DNA of 64,000 nt from Luzula sylvatica. Its lineage: Eukaryota; Streptophyta; Magnoliopsida; Poales; Juncaceae. The notes under the pieces are model-generated. The model did not search any database. It was not told the origin of the DNA and saw only the letters and a program-made list of their open reading frames with translations. Shown one piece after another: positions 52,901-62,272 of this stretch (position 1 is the first letter of the stretch; every line of letters starts with the position of its first letter). The position numbers and the translations under genes are program-made. The stretch is from NCBI GenBank assembly GCA_946800325.1, contig OX326956.1, positions 21,674,356 to 21,738,355 on the forward strand. The letters run 5' to 3'.

Positions 52901-54758
52901 CCAAATTTCACAAACATTACGAAAGTTTATTTTTGGATTCAAAACAAGATTTTAACGCTTTGAGGAGTTCAAATAACGTGTTTTTAGATCATTTGTATCG
53001 TATCTTTTACTACATAACTTTTCACCAAATTTCACAAACACTAAGAAAGTTTGTTTTTCGATTCAAAACAAGAATTTAACGCTTTGAGGTGTTCAAATAA
53101 CGTGCTTTTAGATCATTTGTATCGTATCTTTTACTACATAACTTTTCACCAAATTTCACAAACACTAAGAAAGTTTGTTTTTCGATTCAAAACAAGCTTT
53201 GAACGCTTTGAGGAGATCAAATAACGTGGTTTTAGATCATTTGTATCGATATCTTTTGCTACATAACTTTTCACCAAATTTCACACACTAAGAAAGTTTG
53301 TTTTTCGATTCAAAACAAGATTTTAACGCTTTGAGGAGCTCAAATAACTTGTTTTTAGATCATTTGTATCGTATCTTTTACTACGCAATTTTTCACCAAA
53401 TTTCACAAACACTACGAAAGTTTGTTTTTCGATTCAAAACAAGATTGTAGCGCTTTGAGGAGTTCAAATAACATGTTTTTAGATCATTTGTATCGTATCT
53501 TTTATCACATAACTTTTCACCAAATTTCACAAACACTACGAAAGTTTCTTTTTCGATTCAAAACAAGATTTTAACGCTTTGAGGAGTTCAAATAACGTGT
53601 TTTTAGATCATTTGGATCGTATCTTTTACATAACTTTTCACCAAATTTCACAAACACTAAGAAAGTTTGTTTTTCGATTCAAAACAAGCTTTGAACGCTT
53701 TGAGGAGTTCAAATAACGTGTTTTTTGGATCATTTGTATCGATATCTTTTACTACATAAGTTTTCACCAAATTTCACAAACACTAAGAAAGTTTGTTTTT
53801 CGATTCAAAACAAGATTTTAACGCTTTGAGGAGTTCAAATAACGTGTTTTTAGATCATTTGTATCGTATCTTTTACTACATAACTTTTCACCAAATTTCA
53901 CAAACACTAATAAAGTTTGTTTTTCGATTCAAAACAAGCTTTCAACGCTTTGAGGAGCTCACATAACGTGTTTTTAGATCGTTTGTATCGTATCTTTTAC
54001 TACGTAACTTTTCACCAAATTTCACAAACTCTAAGAAAGTTTGTTTTTCGATTCAAGACACAGTTTTAACGCTTTGAGGAGTTCAAATAACGTGTTTTTA
54101 GATCATTTGTATCGTATCTTTTACTACATAACTTTTCACCAAATTTCACAAACTCTAATAAAGTTTGTTTTTCGATTCAAAACAAGATTTTAACGCTTTG
54201 AGGAGCTCACATAATGTGTTTTTAGATCATTTGTATCGTATCTTTTACTACGTAACTTTTCACCAAATTTCACAAACTCTAAGAAAGTTTGTTTTTCTAT
54301 TCAAAACAAGATTTTAGCGCGTTGAGGAGTTCAAATAACGTGTTTTTAGATCATTTGTATCGTATCTTTTACTACATAATTTTTCACCAAATTTCACAAA
54401 CACTAAGAAAGTTTGTTTTTCGATTCAAAACAAGATTTTAACGCTTTGAGGAGTTCAAATAACGTGTTTTTAGATCATTTGTATCGTATCTTTTACTACA
54501 TAATTTTTCACCAAATTTCACAAACACTAATAAAGTTTGTTTTTCGATTCAAAACAAGATTTTAACGCTTTGAGGAGCTCACATAACGTGTTTTTAGATC
54601 ATTTGTATCGTATCTTTTACTACGTAACTTTTCACCAAATCTCACAAACACTAAGAAAGTTTGTTTTTCGATTCAAGACACAGTTTTAATGCTTTGAGGA
54701 GTTAAAATAACGTGTTTTTAGATCATTTGTATCGTATCTTTTAGTACATAACTTTTCA
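52901..54758. repeat. Diverged edge of the satellite array
   Basis: The last 15 or so monomers carry more private changes than the interior. They include TTTATTTTTGG near 52925, CAAGCTTTCAACG near 53938, CAAGACACAG twice (near 54056 and 54676), CACAAACTCT at several junctions between 54020 and 54290, a 3-bp loss (CTTTTACATAAC) near 53627, and a GATATC-bearing monomer at 53167-53289 that matches the odd monomer at 124-245. The final monomer stops after about 106 of 124 bases, at ACTTTTCA, and unrelated sequence (TGTCATAC) begins at 54759. Greater divergence at an array edge is expected when homogenisation by unequal exchange is weakest there. Confidence 0.85.
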
Positions 54759-55869
54759 TGTCATACAACATTTTCCAAAAAATAACATTAAAGAAGATGA
54801 AAGCCAAAATGTATACTCTTTGGTAAAGTACACCTGTACTCTAACATCATTTTCGACCCTCAGCCGACAATACCAAACATTTATTTTGAGGCAATCCATA
54901 TTTGCCCTCTATGGGCTGCAATTGCTTTTTCGAACTGTCACGGATAAAAGATTTGAGAGATAAATAAGATCCAAGCATGATCTAGCACTCTCGGTGGGAT
55001 AATAATTAACACATACAATTAACAAATAAAAATTACATTTATATATAGTATACTATAATCACTGGTTCGATGAAAAAAAAAAATTGAATGTATCCTCCAT
55101 CGTTGCAAAATTTTAATAATTCGTCAGTATGTCCTAAAATATGACAGTTCCCGAAGAAAGTTCTATGATATGGTTTTAAATACTATATTCAAACCTAAAT
55201 GTATATATTCAGCCAATACATGAAATATTGGAATAAATAATAATACTCGTCAATTTCGTTCTACAGACTTTTGGCTCGAGCAATTGTAATCACGGCCGCC
55301 TTGATGACACGTAAATCAGCTAGGTGAATTTCACCATATACAACCTAATTGGACATTCACTAAAAATGAGCTAATCATCATTTAATTGTTGATTTGACTC
55401 TCTTTGTCAACTTATAATACCAATTATTGAAGTTTTGAACTGGCATGTTGACGAGTCCTATTATATTTTCATTGATGTATATCAGATAGAAATTAAAAAA
55501 AGTATAATACCACGTAATAAAATTTCCTTAAAAAATATAACTTACAAATCATCATCATAATTTATTAACAAAATTATTGTCCTTCTTTTACTCCTGCATA
55601 TTAATACAATTTCGTGTTGATTACCACCCGTGATCATTTATTGCATTACAACTTAGTGGCCAATATTTTCACAAGCATGGTCCCAATTTCGTGTTAAGCC
55701 AAGGGCCAAGAACTTAAAAGACAAAATCTCAGCCGCCCATTCTAACATCATGTATCATCAAGAACCGTTCAAATGGACAACGGCCAAACTTTTCAAATGG
55801 GAGTTAATGATCGAGAATTATATATATATAGGAAACATTGTTAGACAGTTCATTGTAATATTATTTGAG
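54759..55869 (+). other. Intergenic region between satellite array and PMI1-like gene, presumed promoter
   Basis: Non-satellite, AT-rich DNA without a supported gene. It contains a facing pair of TTGAC-type (W-box-like) motifs within TTTGACTCTCTTTGTCAA (about 55392-55409) and an ACGT-core site GACACGTAA (about 55306). Both are short enough to be chance. An in-frame ATG at 55750 opens 40 extra codons before the preferred start at 55870. The region is the only room for a promoter, and it directly abuts the satellite. Confidence 0.6.
55818..55830 (+). promoter_or_regulatory. Possible TATA box of the PMI1-like gene
   Basis: TTATATATATATA lies 40-52 bases before the ATG at 55870. Used as a TATA box it would give a very short 5' leader and would exclude the upstream in-frame ATG at 55750. 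AT-rich runs are common here, so the call is weak. Confidence 0.3.
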
Positions 55870-58215
55870 ATGGCTTCAAAATCAAATCAACCCTTTTTAG
55901 ACCAAACGAGCAACACGATGCGTCCCCGCACCGCTTCGTTAGTACTTCCACGCCAAGCAGGTCCGAGTAATGGACTTGTCGACGAAACTTATGAACGTCC
56001 TAGCATGGCTGATGCATCGATACGAACCGAACAAATTGTTCGTCCATCTCGCCGCTTCTCCATTTCTTTGTGGCAGCCTCGCCAAAAACCCCAAAAATCA
56101 GAACCAGATGACACGGGTCATCAGAGTGATGATTCCTGCGTCGAGAAAAAAAACAGAATGAAGAAGGAGAAAAAAGGAGTATGGGATTGGAAGCCGATAC
56201 GGGCCATCTCACATATCAGGATGCGCCATGTGAGCTGTTTGTTCTCTGTAGAGGTGACAGGTGTACGTGGCCTACATGCTTCTATTGAGGGGCTTCGTTT
56301 GGCGGTAGCTGTTTGGAAAGAGGGATCCAAGAATCAAGTCGTTCAAACCATGCCATCTCATGTGCTCGACGGATGTGTGAATTTTGACGAAACTTTGTTC
56401 ATCCGATGCAACTTATATTTCACCGGCGGTTTCAATACCGGCAAGCCTATCAAATTCGAGCCGAAATTATTTGCCTTGTCGGTTATATCGGTCGACATGC
56501 GTGATCTTGATTTTGGGAGAAGTCTGGTGGACTTGAGCTCACTTGTGCTCGAGTCGGTAGAGAATAATATACAAGGTAATCGGGTTCGCCAATGGGAGAA
56601 AGTTTTTAAGCTATACGGGAAGGCAAAGGGAAGCGAGTTGATTGTTAAATTAGGGTTTCAAATTATGGAAAATGGTGATGGAATAGGGATATATGGCAAG
56701 GCTAGTTATGAGCCAGAGAACATCGCAAGGGTTCAAACAAAATCTTCTTTTAGTGTAGCAAGCCGGAAAGTCGGCAGATCTGAGTCTGACATGACTCATT
56801 TAAGAAAAGATTCTTCAAGAATTTTTAAAGGAGATGATATAATAATGGAGGATTTTAGTTTCCCTGAATTTGAAGTTATTGATAAAGGGGTTGAGATTAA
56901 TGAAGAAGAAGAAGAGGTGAAATCTAATAATACGAGCATGACGGGACCAGCGTCGAGTGAGGTTGTGAAAGAGGTAGTCCATTATCGGGCTCATCGTGAT
57001 ATACAAATTGAGCTCGACTCAATTTCCAGAGAGATCAAAGCCCTCGAATCAATTATGTTTGGCCACGATAAAAATCATGATAATTTATTGAAGAATCAAA
57101 TGGAGAATCTATATACCGAGGAGGAGATTGTGACGAAAGAGTTCCTACAAATGCTTGAGCAAAGGAGTGATAATCTAACACCGAGAAGAACAAAGATTGA
57201 TGGCGAGAAAAAGCTTTTAGTTCCTAACTTGGGCACGGGATTAGGCCCGATTATTCAGACTCGGGACGGGGGCTTTTTGGTTTCATTGAATCCATTTAAT
57301 TTAGAGGTAGACAAGCAAGAGATGCCGAAGCTCGTCATGCAGGTCTCGAAACCGTTTATTTTGGAAGGTCCAAGAATTTCAAGCGGGCTCGAAGTGTTTC
57401 AAAGAATGGGATCAATTGGCTCGCACGAGTTGGCTTCCAAACTAGTATCTTGGGCAAATATGGATGAATTATCGGGGAAATCAGTCGAACAAATGGCATA
57501 TGAAGGCATTGCTTCATCGATTATAACCGGAAGAAATAAGGAAGAAGGTGCAAAGTCGAGTGCTACCCGATCAGTCCAAGCCGTGCGAAATCTGGCCAAA
57601 TCTATTGTCGAAGGGAGAAAAGAGAGGATTTTAATGGGGATTTGGAATGTAAACGAAAAAGATCCACTAGATATAGAAGAAATATTAGCGTTCTCGGTAC
57701 AAAAGATTGAATCCTTGGCACTTGATGCTTTAAAGATTCAAGCGGGTGTATCCGAAGAAGATGCTCCATTCGCCATCTCCCCTCTCGAAAAAAAAGATGA
57801 AACTAAAGGCATCTTCGATTCAATTTTACCAGTTGAGAATTGGGATAATACTTATGATAATGAAAGTGATATTACAGTACTAGCCAGTATTTTGTTAAGG
57901 GATCCATCGAGACAGTACGAGGCAATTGGATCACCAATGATGACCGTTATTCGAGCGATTAAATCGCACAAGGAAGAGAATTGTGGTTTTAAAGTGACAA
58001 ATTTACATGTTGGAGGCTTGCAATTGAGTTTAGGAGAAAAAGAAAGACTCACTGCTTTGCATTGGCTTATAGCCTATGGCATGGTGAGGAAGAGAAGTGA
58101 GAGAAAATCGCCGGTGAAGAAGAAAGAGAGCTTGTTATGGAGCTTATCTTCTCGGGTCATGGCTGATATGTGGATCAAGACGACCCGAAACCCGGATGTT
58201 AAATTGTTTAATTAA
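55870..58215 (+). CDS. PMI1: PLASTID MOVEMENT IMPAIRED 1 (PMI1)-like protein, NT-C2 domain, 781 aa
   Basis: An open single-exon frame of 781 residues ends in TAA. Arabidopsis PMI1 and its PMIR relatives are plant-specific cytoplasmic or plasma-membrane-associated proteins needed for light-driven chloroplast relocation, through chloroplast-actin filaments. Visible regions, numbered from this ATG: a serine/basic N-terminus with TASLVLPR (21-28) and RRFSISLW (61-68); a linker KKGVWDWKPIR (101-111); an NT-C2 domain at about 112-268 (SCLFSVEV, MPSHV, FDETLFI, LGFQIME); PEFEVIDKGVE (332-342) followed by an acidic run; a helical segment ELDSISREIKALESIM (381-396); TRDGGFLVSLNPFN (464-477); GRKERILMGIWNV (582-594); and the C-terminal signature LLWSLSSRVMADMW (755-768) then NPDVKL. 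I chose this start because MASKSNQ opens a family-like N-terminus, whereas the 40 codons from 55750 look like non-coding leader. From memory, the family is usually near 840 residues; this one is shorter at the N-terminus and seems to lack the usual leucine-rich QLLxELExLSxxLYQ motif. The family call is strong. Ortholog versus paralog is open. Confidence 0.92.
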   Translation: MASKSNQPFLDQTSNTMRPRTASLVLPRQAGPSNGLVDETYERPSMADASIRTEQIVRPSRRFSISLWQPRQKPQKSEPDDTGHQSDDSCVEKKNRMKKEKKGVWDWKPIRAISHIRMRHVSCLFSVEVTGVRGLHASIEGLRLAVAVWKEGSKNQVVQTMPSHVLDGCVNFDETLFIRCNLYFTGGFNTGKPIKFEPKLFALSVISVDMRDLDFGRSLVDLSSLVLESVENNIQGNRVRQWEKVFKLYGKAKGSELIVKLGFQIMENGDGIGIYGKASYEPENIARVQTKSSFSVASRKVGRSESDMTHLRKDSSRIFKGDDIIMEDFSFPEFEVIDKGVEINEEEEEVKSNNTSMTGPASSEVVKEVVHYRAHRDIQIELDSISREIKALESIMFGHDKNHDNLLKNQMENLYTEEEIVTKEFLQMLEQRSDNLTPRRTKIDGEKKLLVPNLGTGLGPIIQTRDGGFLVSLNPFNLEVDKQEMPKLVMQVSKPFILEGPRISSGLEVFQRMGSIGSHELASKLVSWANMDELSGKSVEQMAYEGIASSIITGRNKEEGAKSSATRSVQAVRNLAKSIVEGRKERILMGIWNVNEKDPLDIEEILAFSVQKIESLALDALKIQAGVSEEDAPFAISPLEKKDETKGIFDSILPVENWDNTYDNESDITVLASILLRDPSRQYEAIGSPMMTVIRAIKSHKEENCGFKVTNLHVGGLQLSLGEKERLTALHWLIAYGMVRKRSERKSPVKKKESLLWSLSSRVMADMWIKTTRNPDVKLFN

Positions 58216-58450
58216 GAGTAGAATGTTTTGCTGCTTTGTAAAATATAGATTTTCATGTTGTGTTTGAAGGTTTTCTTTATGTTTGATTTAGGCTAGGAGA
58301 AATAATTAGGCCGCATCAATGACAACATCATCTTGGGCTTATGGATCAATTATTTGTCTCTGTATCATATACTTTCCCTGTCCTGTGGTAGTGTATTTGT
58401 AGTATCGTTTCACTTAAAAAGATATATTTTTTCACTATATTTGTAGGATC
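58216..58450 (+). other. Probable 3' untranslated region and gene end
   Basis: Sequence downstream of the TAA turns T-rich and AT-rich (TGTTTTGCTGCTTTG, then TTTTCATGTTGTGTTTG). There is no canonical AATAAA; AAATAATTAGG near 58301 is a weak plant-type poly(A) element. The end position is a guess. Confidence 0.35.
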
Positions 58451-58749
58451 AATATGAACAAATAATTGGTTTCAAATTGCAATATACCAGAGTCTCATGC
58501 TCCGCGTTGTAGTATTCACATTCTAAAATTTCTTCTTAACGTGACTTAAAACGCAATAACTTGCTTTCTAAAAACTGTTCATCAATTTAAAAAAAAATCT
58601 TAATTTATTTCGCAACTCATTCGTACAAGAATATAAATATTTATAATAAATTTTCACTCTTCAAAATCATCAATCTTGAAACAAAATATTATTTCAAAAA
58701 AATTATAGATATAAGGAAGCCCGGCTGTTTACTATTGGAGCTTGATATA
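58451..58749. other. AT-rich intergenic stretch, nothing recognised
   Basis: No ORF, RNA gene or repeat that I can support. It leads directly into the first foldback element. Confidence 0.5.
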
Positions 58750-59045
58750 GTGCCCCTCTAATTCGAAAAAATATTCATGATGTGATTGCAAGAGAAGATT
58801 AAGTGGGTTGATTAGAATTATTAATTGACTCGATTAGCAATTAAATTGATCGTTTAATTGAATTGACCGTTTAATTGAATTGACACGTCAATTAATATGT
58901 ACTAATATTAACATATTATGAATTATTGACGTGTTAATTAAACGTGTCAATTAACATTTAATTATGTCAATTAGAACTGATAATCAATCCACTTAGCTCT
59001 TTTTGTCACCTCATTAAAGGTCTTGGATGAGTTTTGCGAGTACAT
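58750..59045. mobile_element. Foldback/MITE-like element, copy 1
   Basis: The ends form an imperfect inverted repeat: AAGTGGGTTGATTA at 58801 faces TAATCAATCCACTT at 58981, and the similarity continues outward (ATGATGTGA versus TGTCACCTCATT). The core is itself palindromic, built from TTAATTGAC, GACACGTCAATTAA and TTGACGTGTTAATT blocks. A second, diverged copy lies at 61722-61992 and aligns across the whole element and its outer arms. There is no coding capacity, so a non-autonomous DNA element fits. I could not fix the target-site duplication or the superfamily, and the ends are approximate. Confidence 0.6.
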
Positions 59046-59330
59046 TTTCCTTTTACTATTATGTGAATCTCGAGATGAGGAACAAAACAAAATAGGAGAT
59101 CGCCAGAGCACTACAGCCTTACACACACTCCCGCACGCCGCATGCAATCAAGAGGCACGTGACAAAGCATGTGTTTAAAAAAAACGCGGGCTGAAAATTA
59201 GATGAGCAGCCGACGCCTGGTATTCGGGCAACGTTCAATATATCTCACGTCTTCATATATCGATAGTTATTTTATACCTTTAAATTTCAAATTTACTCTT
59301 TTCAAATTCATATGTATACATTTCTACAAT
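59046..59330. other. Intergenic, with a locally GC-richer patch
   Basis: Positions 59101-59230 are richer in GC than the surroundings (CACTCCCGCACGCCGCATGC and an AACGCGGGCTG patch) and include one CACGTG near 59156. A small open frame starts at 59202, but its composition quickly becomes AT-rich noise. No gene is supported. Confidence 0.4.
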
Positions 59331-59900
59331 GAAAAACCTATAAATAACAACATAGTTTTATTTATGATATACAAAAGGTATAAATATTTATGTAGTTCTT
59401 TTTATACATTTCAACTTCATATTTATACATTTTTAAAATGAAAAAATTATAAATAACAACAAAACTTTTCATAATATAGAAAAAAAATACAAATAATAGT
59501 AAAAATATATAAATAACAACATATATTTAATTCATAATATAGTAAAAATGTACAAATAACAAAAAAATCTTTAATCTCAAATATACAAAAAAATATATAA
59601 ATAATAATAAAAAAATATAAATAAACAACAGATCTTTAATCCATAATATATAAAAAAAGTTATAGTGAAAAATATAAATAACAACAGATATTTAATCCCA
59701 ACTATAAAAAAAAGTATAAATCATAGTAAAAAGTATAGAAATGTATAGTAAAAAGATATAAAATATTAGTAGAAAAATATAAATAACAAAAATCTTTAAT
59801 CCATAATATAAAAAAAAAAATTACACATAATAATAAAATCTATATAAATAACAACATATCATTTATTAATATAGTGTAGAAAAAAATGTATAAAATAATA
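59331..59900. repeat. Degenerate AT-rich minisatellite
   Basis: A motif close to ATAAATAACAACA, followed by TTTAATCCATAATATA and an A-run with GTATAAAT, recurs at about 59342, 59449, 59507, 59553, 59617, 59673, 59781 and 59850. Spacings of 45-67 bp, or about double that where a unit has decayed, indicate an old tandem repeat with heavy indel decay. It is more than 85% AT by eye. Confidence 0.6.
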
Positions 59901-61260
59901 TAAAAAGGATATAAGAGAGGATAGGGCTAGCATGCGGAGACAAGACACCGGCCACCGGACAATGTGCAATTACGAAGTGTATTTCAAGGAAGTGTAAAAT
60001 CATTTCTCAATAAAATAATTGACTTGGATCTAAATATCTCTCTGTCTCTTCTCCAAGTCCATTCCCACAATTTTCTATTCTTTTTACCATTTTTTCTTTT
60101 GTTTCTCTAATTAAATTGGAAGACATGATGTAACGATGTTTCCTCATGTCAGTAAAACAAAGATGAATAATCTAAATCTGAATTGCATATTTGTCGCTAA
60201 TACACGCGCTACGTGACAAGCATGTTAATTATGTTTTTCATTATAATACAAAATACACATTTGTATTATAATCTTGATAATATCATCTCAAAATAAAATA
60301 ATTTCAACTCATTTATTTATTATTATATATATATGTTTTACAATAATCTTAAATTATGAAAGCAAAAAAAATCTCATTTTTTTTATCAAATAATAATACT
60401 TGTATTAGTATCACTATATAATAATATGTGAGGTATAACATAAGTTACGAAAAAGATAACAACAAATATTATATCAGTGTTGTTCACAATATTTCATGCG
60501 ATATCAAATATAATAATAGTGAATCGTACGACGTAATAACACATCATTAATTATATAGTATTAAATGTTTTTATAAACTCAAAATGCAATGAAAATTATA
60601 AATAATATCAAAATTTAATTTAACATAAACATAAATATAAATTATTTAATATCATTTGATATTTTTTTAATTTACATATTTAAATATAATATGGTTGATA
60701 AGTGTTTATAAGTTCAAGAAGTTATTTAGATAGATAAACTTTTTTTTATTTCTAATAGTTCTTAAAATTTTAATATTAAAGTTGTTTGAACAAAAAAAAA
60801 CAAATATAATCTACTTAGCATTATATGTGATTCTTATAATTATAATAATATTTAAAATTTTATTATATAAACATGAATTCTTTTGCACTATAATTGCTTA
60901 CATAATATTTTTACAAATTCATACTTTTGAAAACGGTATGTATGAATCATGCTAATTATGGATGTCAAACAAAAAACAAAATTGAAACAAATATTTGATG
61001 ATTTTTAAAATTGAAATTCTAAAAATAATATTAATATATGTTGTATGTTTTATAATATTATATATTAATCTATTAGAATTTTATATATAAAATTTTCAAC
61101 TTTCATTACATTCATATTTGATTATTAATCTTTTGTGAATTGATAAATAATTGGATAGATTTGGTCTAACATGAAATTAATCAATAATAATATTCTATTT
61201 CATTAATGTATTGTGATGTGATCTTATAATAATGTTTAACCTATTGTAAAATAAAGAACA
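59901..61260. other. AT-rich intergenic stretch, nothing recognised
   Basis: Long A/T runs with short simple repeats. No ORF of note, RNA gene or clear mobile element. Confidence 0.5.
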
Positions 61261-61270
61261 CTAGCAATAG

Positions 61271-61347
61271 CCCGCGCAACAATTGCTTCATACCTTCTTT
61301 TTTTCATTTTTTTTTTGTATAATTTATTTAAATAGAATTTGCGCGGG
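61271..61347. repeat. GC-rich 9-bp inverted pair, possible transposon end
   Basis: CCCGCGCAA (61271-61279) and its perfect reverse complement TTGCGCGGG (61339-61347) are separated by 59 bp of T-rich DNA in an otherwise very AT-rich tract. The left arm follows CACTAGCAATAG. Such GC-rich hairpin arms are common at the ends of plant non-autonomous elements. The family is not identified. Confidence 0.4.
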
Positions 61348-61721
61348 TACGTTTAAACTCAATTATATAATCATGATATGTTTACAAATATATTGATGTC
61401 AATAAATGCATTATAATTAATAAAAGTTCATGAAATTTGTTATGATATATATATTATAATTAATAAAGGTCCATGAAATTGGTTCATCATTATAAATCCA
61501 CACAAAATAAATAAAATATAACATGTTATAATTCAAACAAAATCAAAGTTCCAAAACAAATAAAAGAAAACCTTGAATAATACACATAAAACCGAAATAT
61601 ATGTTTAAAATGTTATTCATTAACATAAAAAAAATTATTTTTTTTTAAAAAAAGAACACAATTCTAAATTATACCGTAAGAAATAAACAATTGAGCCATA
61701 GTTTTATATGGGGATTATATA
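61348..61721. other. AT-rich intergenic with one short tandem duplication
   Basis: ATTATAATTAATAAA occurs at 61410 and 61452, each followed by a TCATGAAATT-like stretch, so a unit of about 42 bp is duplicated. Nothing else is recognised. Confidence 0.45.
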
Positions 61722-61992
61722 TGGAGCCTCAATAACACAAAAATAACATCCTTGATGAAGCGACAAGAGATAATTAAGTAGGTTGATTTGTATTATTAAT
61801 TGACTCAATTAACGATTTAATTGACCGTTTAATTGAATTGACACGTCAATTAACATTTACTAATATTAACATATTATAAATTATTATGTGTTAATCAAAC
61901 GCGTCATTTAACATTTAATTGAGTCAATTAAAAATGCTAATCAATTCACTTTGTCACCTCATCAAGGATATTGTGATGAGTTTGGGGACCAA
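61722..61992. mobile_element. Foldback/MITE-like element, copy 2
   Basis: This is the same element as 58750-59045. The arms are clearer here: CATCCTTGATGAAGCGACAA (61747-61766) faces TTGTCACCTCATCAAGGAT (61951-61969), and the outer arm GGAGCCTCAA faces TTTGGGGACC. The interior carries TTAATTGAC and GACACGTCAATTAAC blocks and their inverted partners GTGTTAATC and GAGTCAATTA. It is non-coding. The target-site duplication is unclear and the ends are approximate. Confidence 0.62.
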
Positions 61993-62272
61993 TTATAATT
62001 TGAATTGCAATAGAAACAAAACAAAAAAAAAATAAAAAAATGCTATGACACGTGTCAAGTTCTTGTGATATGTTCTAAATTATAACTATTGATGATGATG
62101 ATATAAATTACTAAAAAGAAAATAATGATTATAAAAATAAATAATTATTTAATGATATAAAGTTTGTTGCTTATCATAATATAACGAATGAATACAAAAA
62201 AAAAATGATTGTTTAGTATTGGGTCTAATCCACAGCCCAAGACGACGTGACACAAGAATGCTAGCCCTATAC
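61993..62272. other. AT-rich intergenic with a 12-bp palindrome
   Basis: It contains TGACACGTGTCA at 62046-62057, a perfect palindrome with a CACGTG (G-box) core. The phrase TTAGTATTGGG followed by C or T and CTAA occurs near 62214 and again near 62300, inside the LTR-like element, suggesting a partial local duplication. No gene is seen. Confidence 0.4.

Larger units (their letters stand above)
1..54758. repeat. 124-bp satellite DNA array, about 441 head-to-tail monomers
   Basis: A 124-bp unit repeats without interruption on one strand. Taking AAGAAAGTTTG as the start, landmarks in each monomer are TTTTTCGATTC (about position 13), the variable core around GCTTTGAGGAG (39-49), TTTTTAGATCATTTGTATCG (63-82) and CACCAAATTTCACAAACACT at the end. 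Consensus GC is about 28% (35 of 124 bases, counted by hand). Monomers fall into recurring variants. At position 36-38 they read AAC, AGC or ATC; the core reads GAGTTC, GAGCTC or GTAGTTC; then AACGTG, AACTTG or AACATG; and the junction reads CACTAAG or CATTACG. I saw no inverted monomers, transposon insertions, telomere repeats or gene-like sequence inside. A 124-bp unit is shorter than the nucleosome-sized 150-180 bp common for plant satellites. Whether it is centromeric, pericentromeric, subtelomeric or interstitial cannot be decided here. It runs off the left edge of the window. Confidence 0.97.

Noticed and set aside
1..54758. CRISPR-like array of regular repeats
   Set aside because: There are no spacers. 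The whole 124-bp unit repeats, and the context is plant nuclear DNA.
1..54758. CENP-B-box-like motif in each monomer (TTTCGATTCAAAACAAG)
   Set aside because: It matches only the TTCG half and one A of the mammalian box and lacks the CGGG half. Plants have no established CENP-B box.
1..54758. Telomere or 5S rDNA origin of the repeat
   Set aside because: No TTTAGGG runs, and none of the internal promoter boxes or conserved words of 5S RNA genes.
55750..55869. Start of the PMI1-like protein at the upstream in-frame ATG (55750)
   Set aside because: The extra 40 residues look like translated leader, contain a TATA-like run in the DNA and match nothing in the family I know. The ATG at 55870 gives a family-like N-terminus.
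55970..58052. Small open frames overlapping the PMI1-like gene on both strands
   Set aside because: All are shadows of the 781-codon frame and carry no motif of their own.
59202..59441. 79-codon open frame in AT-rich DNA
   Set aside because: It runs into the degenerate AT-rich minisatellite and its residues reflect base composition only.
59922..62268. 12-bp inverted pair TAGGGCTAGCAT / ATGCTAGCCCTA, 2.3 kb apart
   Set aside because: An inverted match of this length is expected by chance in several kilobases, and the flanks do not extend the similarity.
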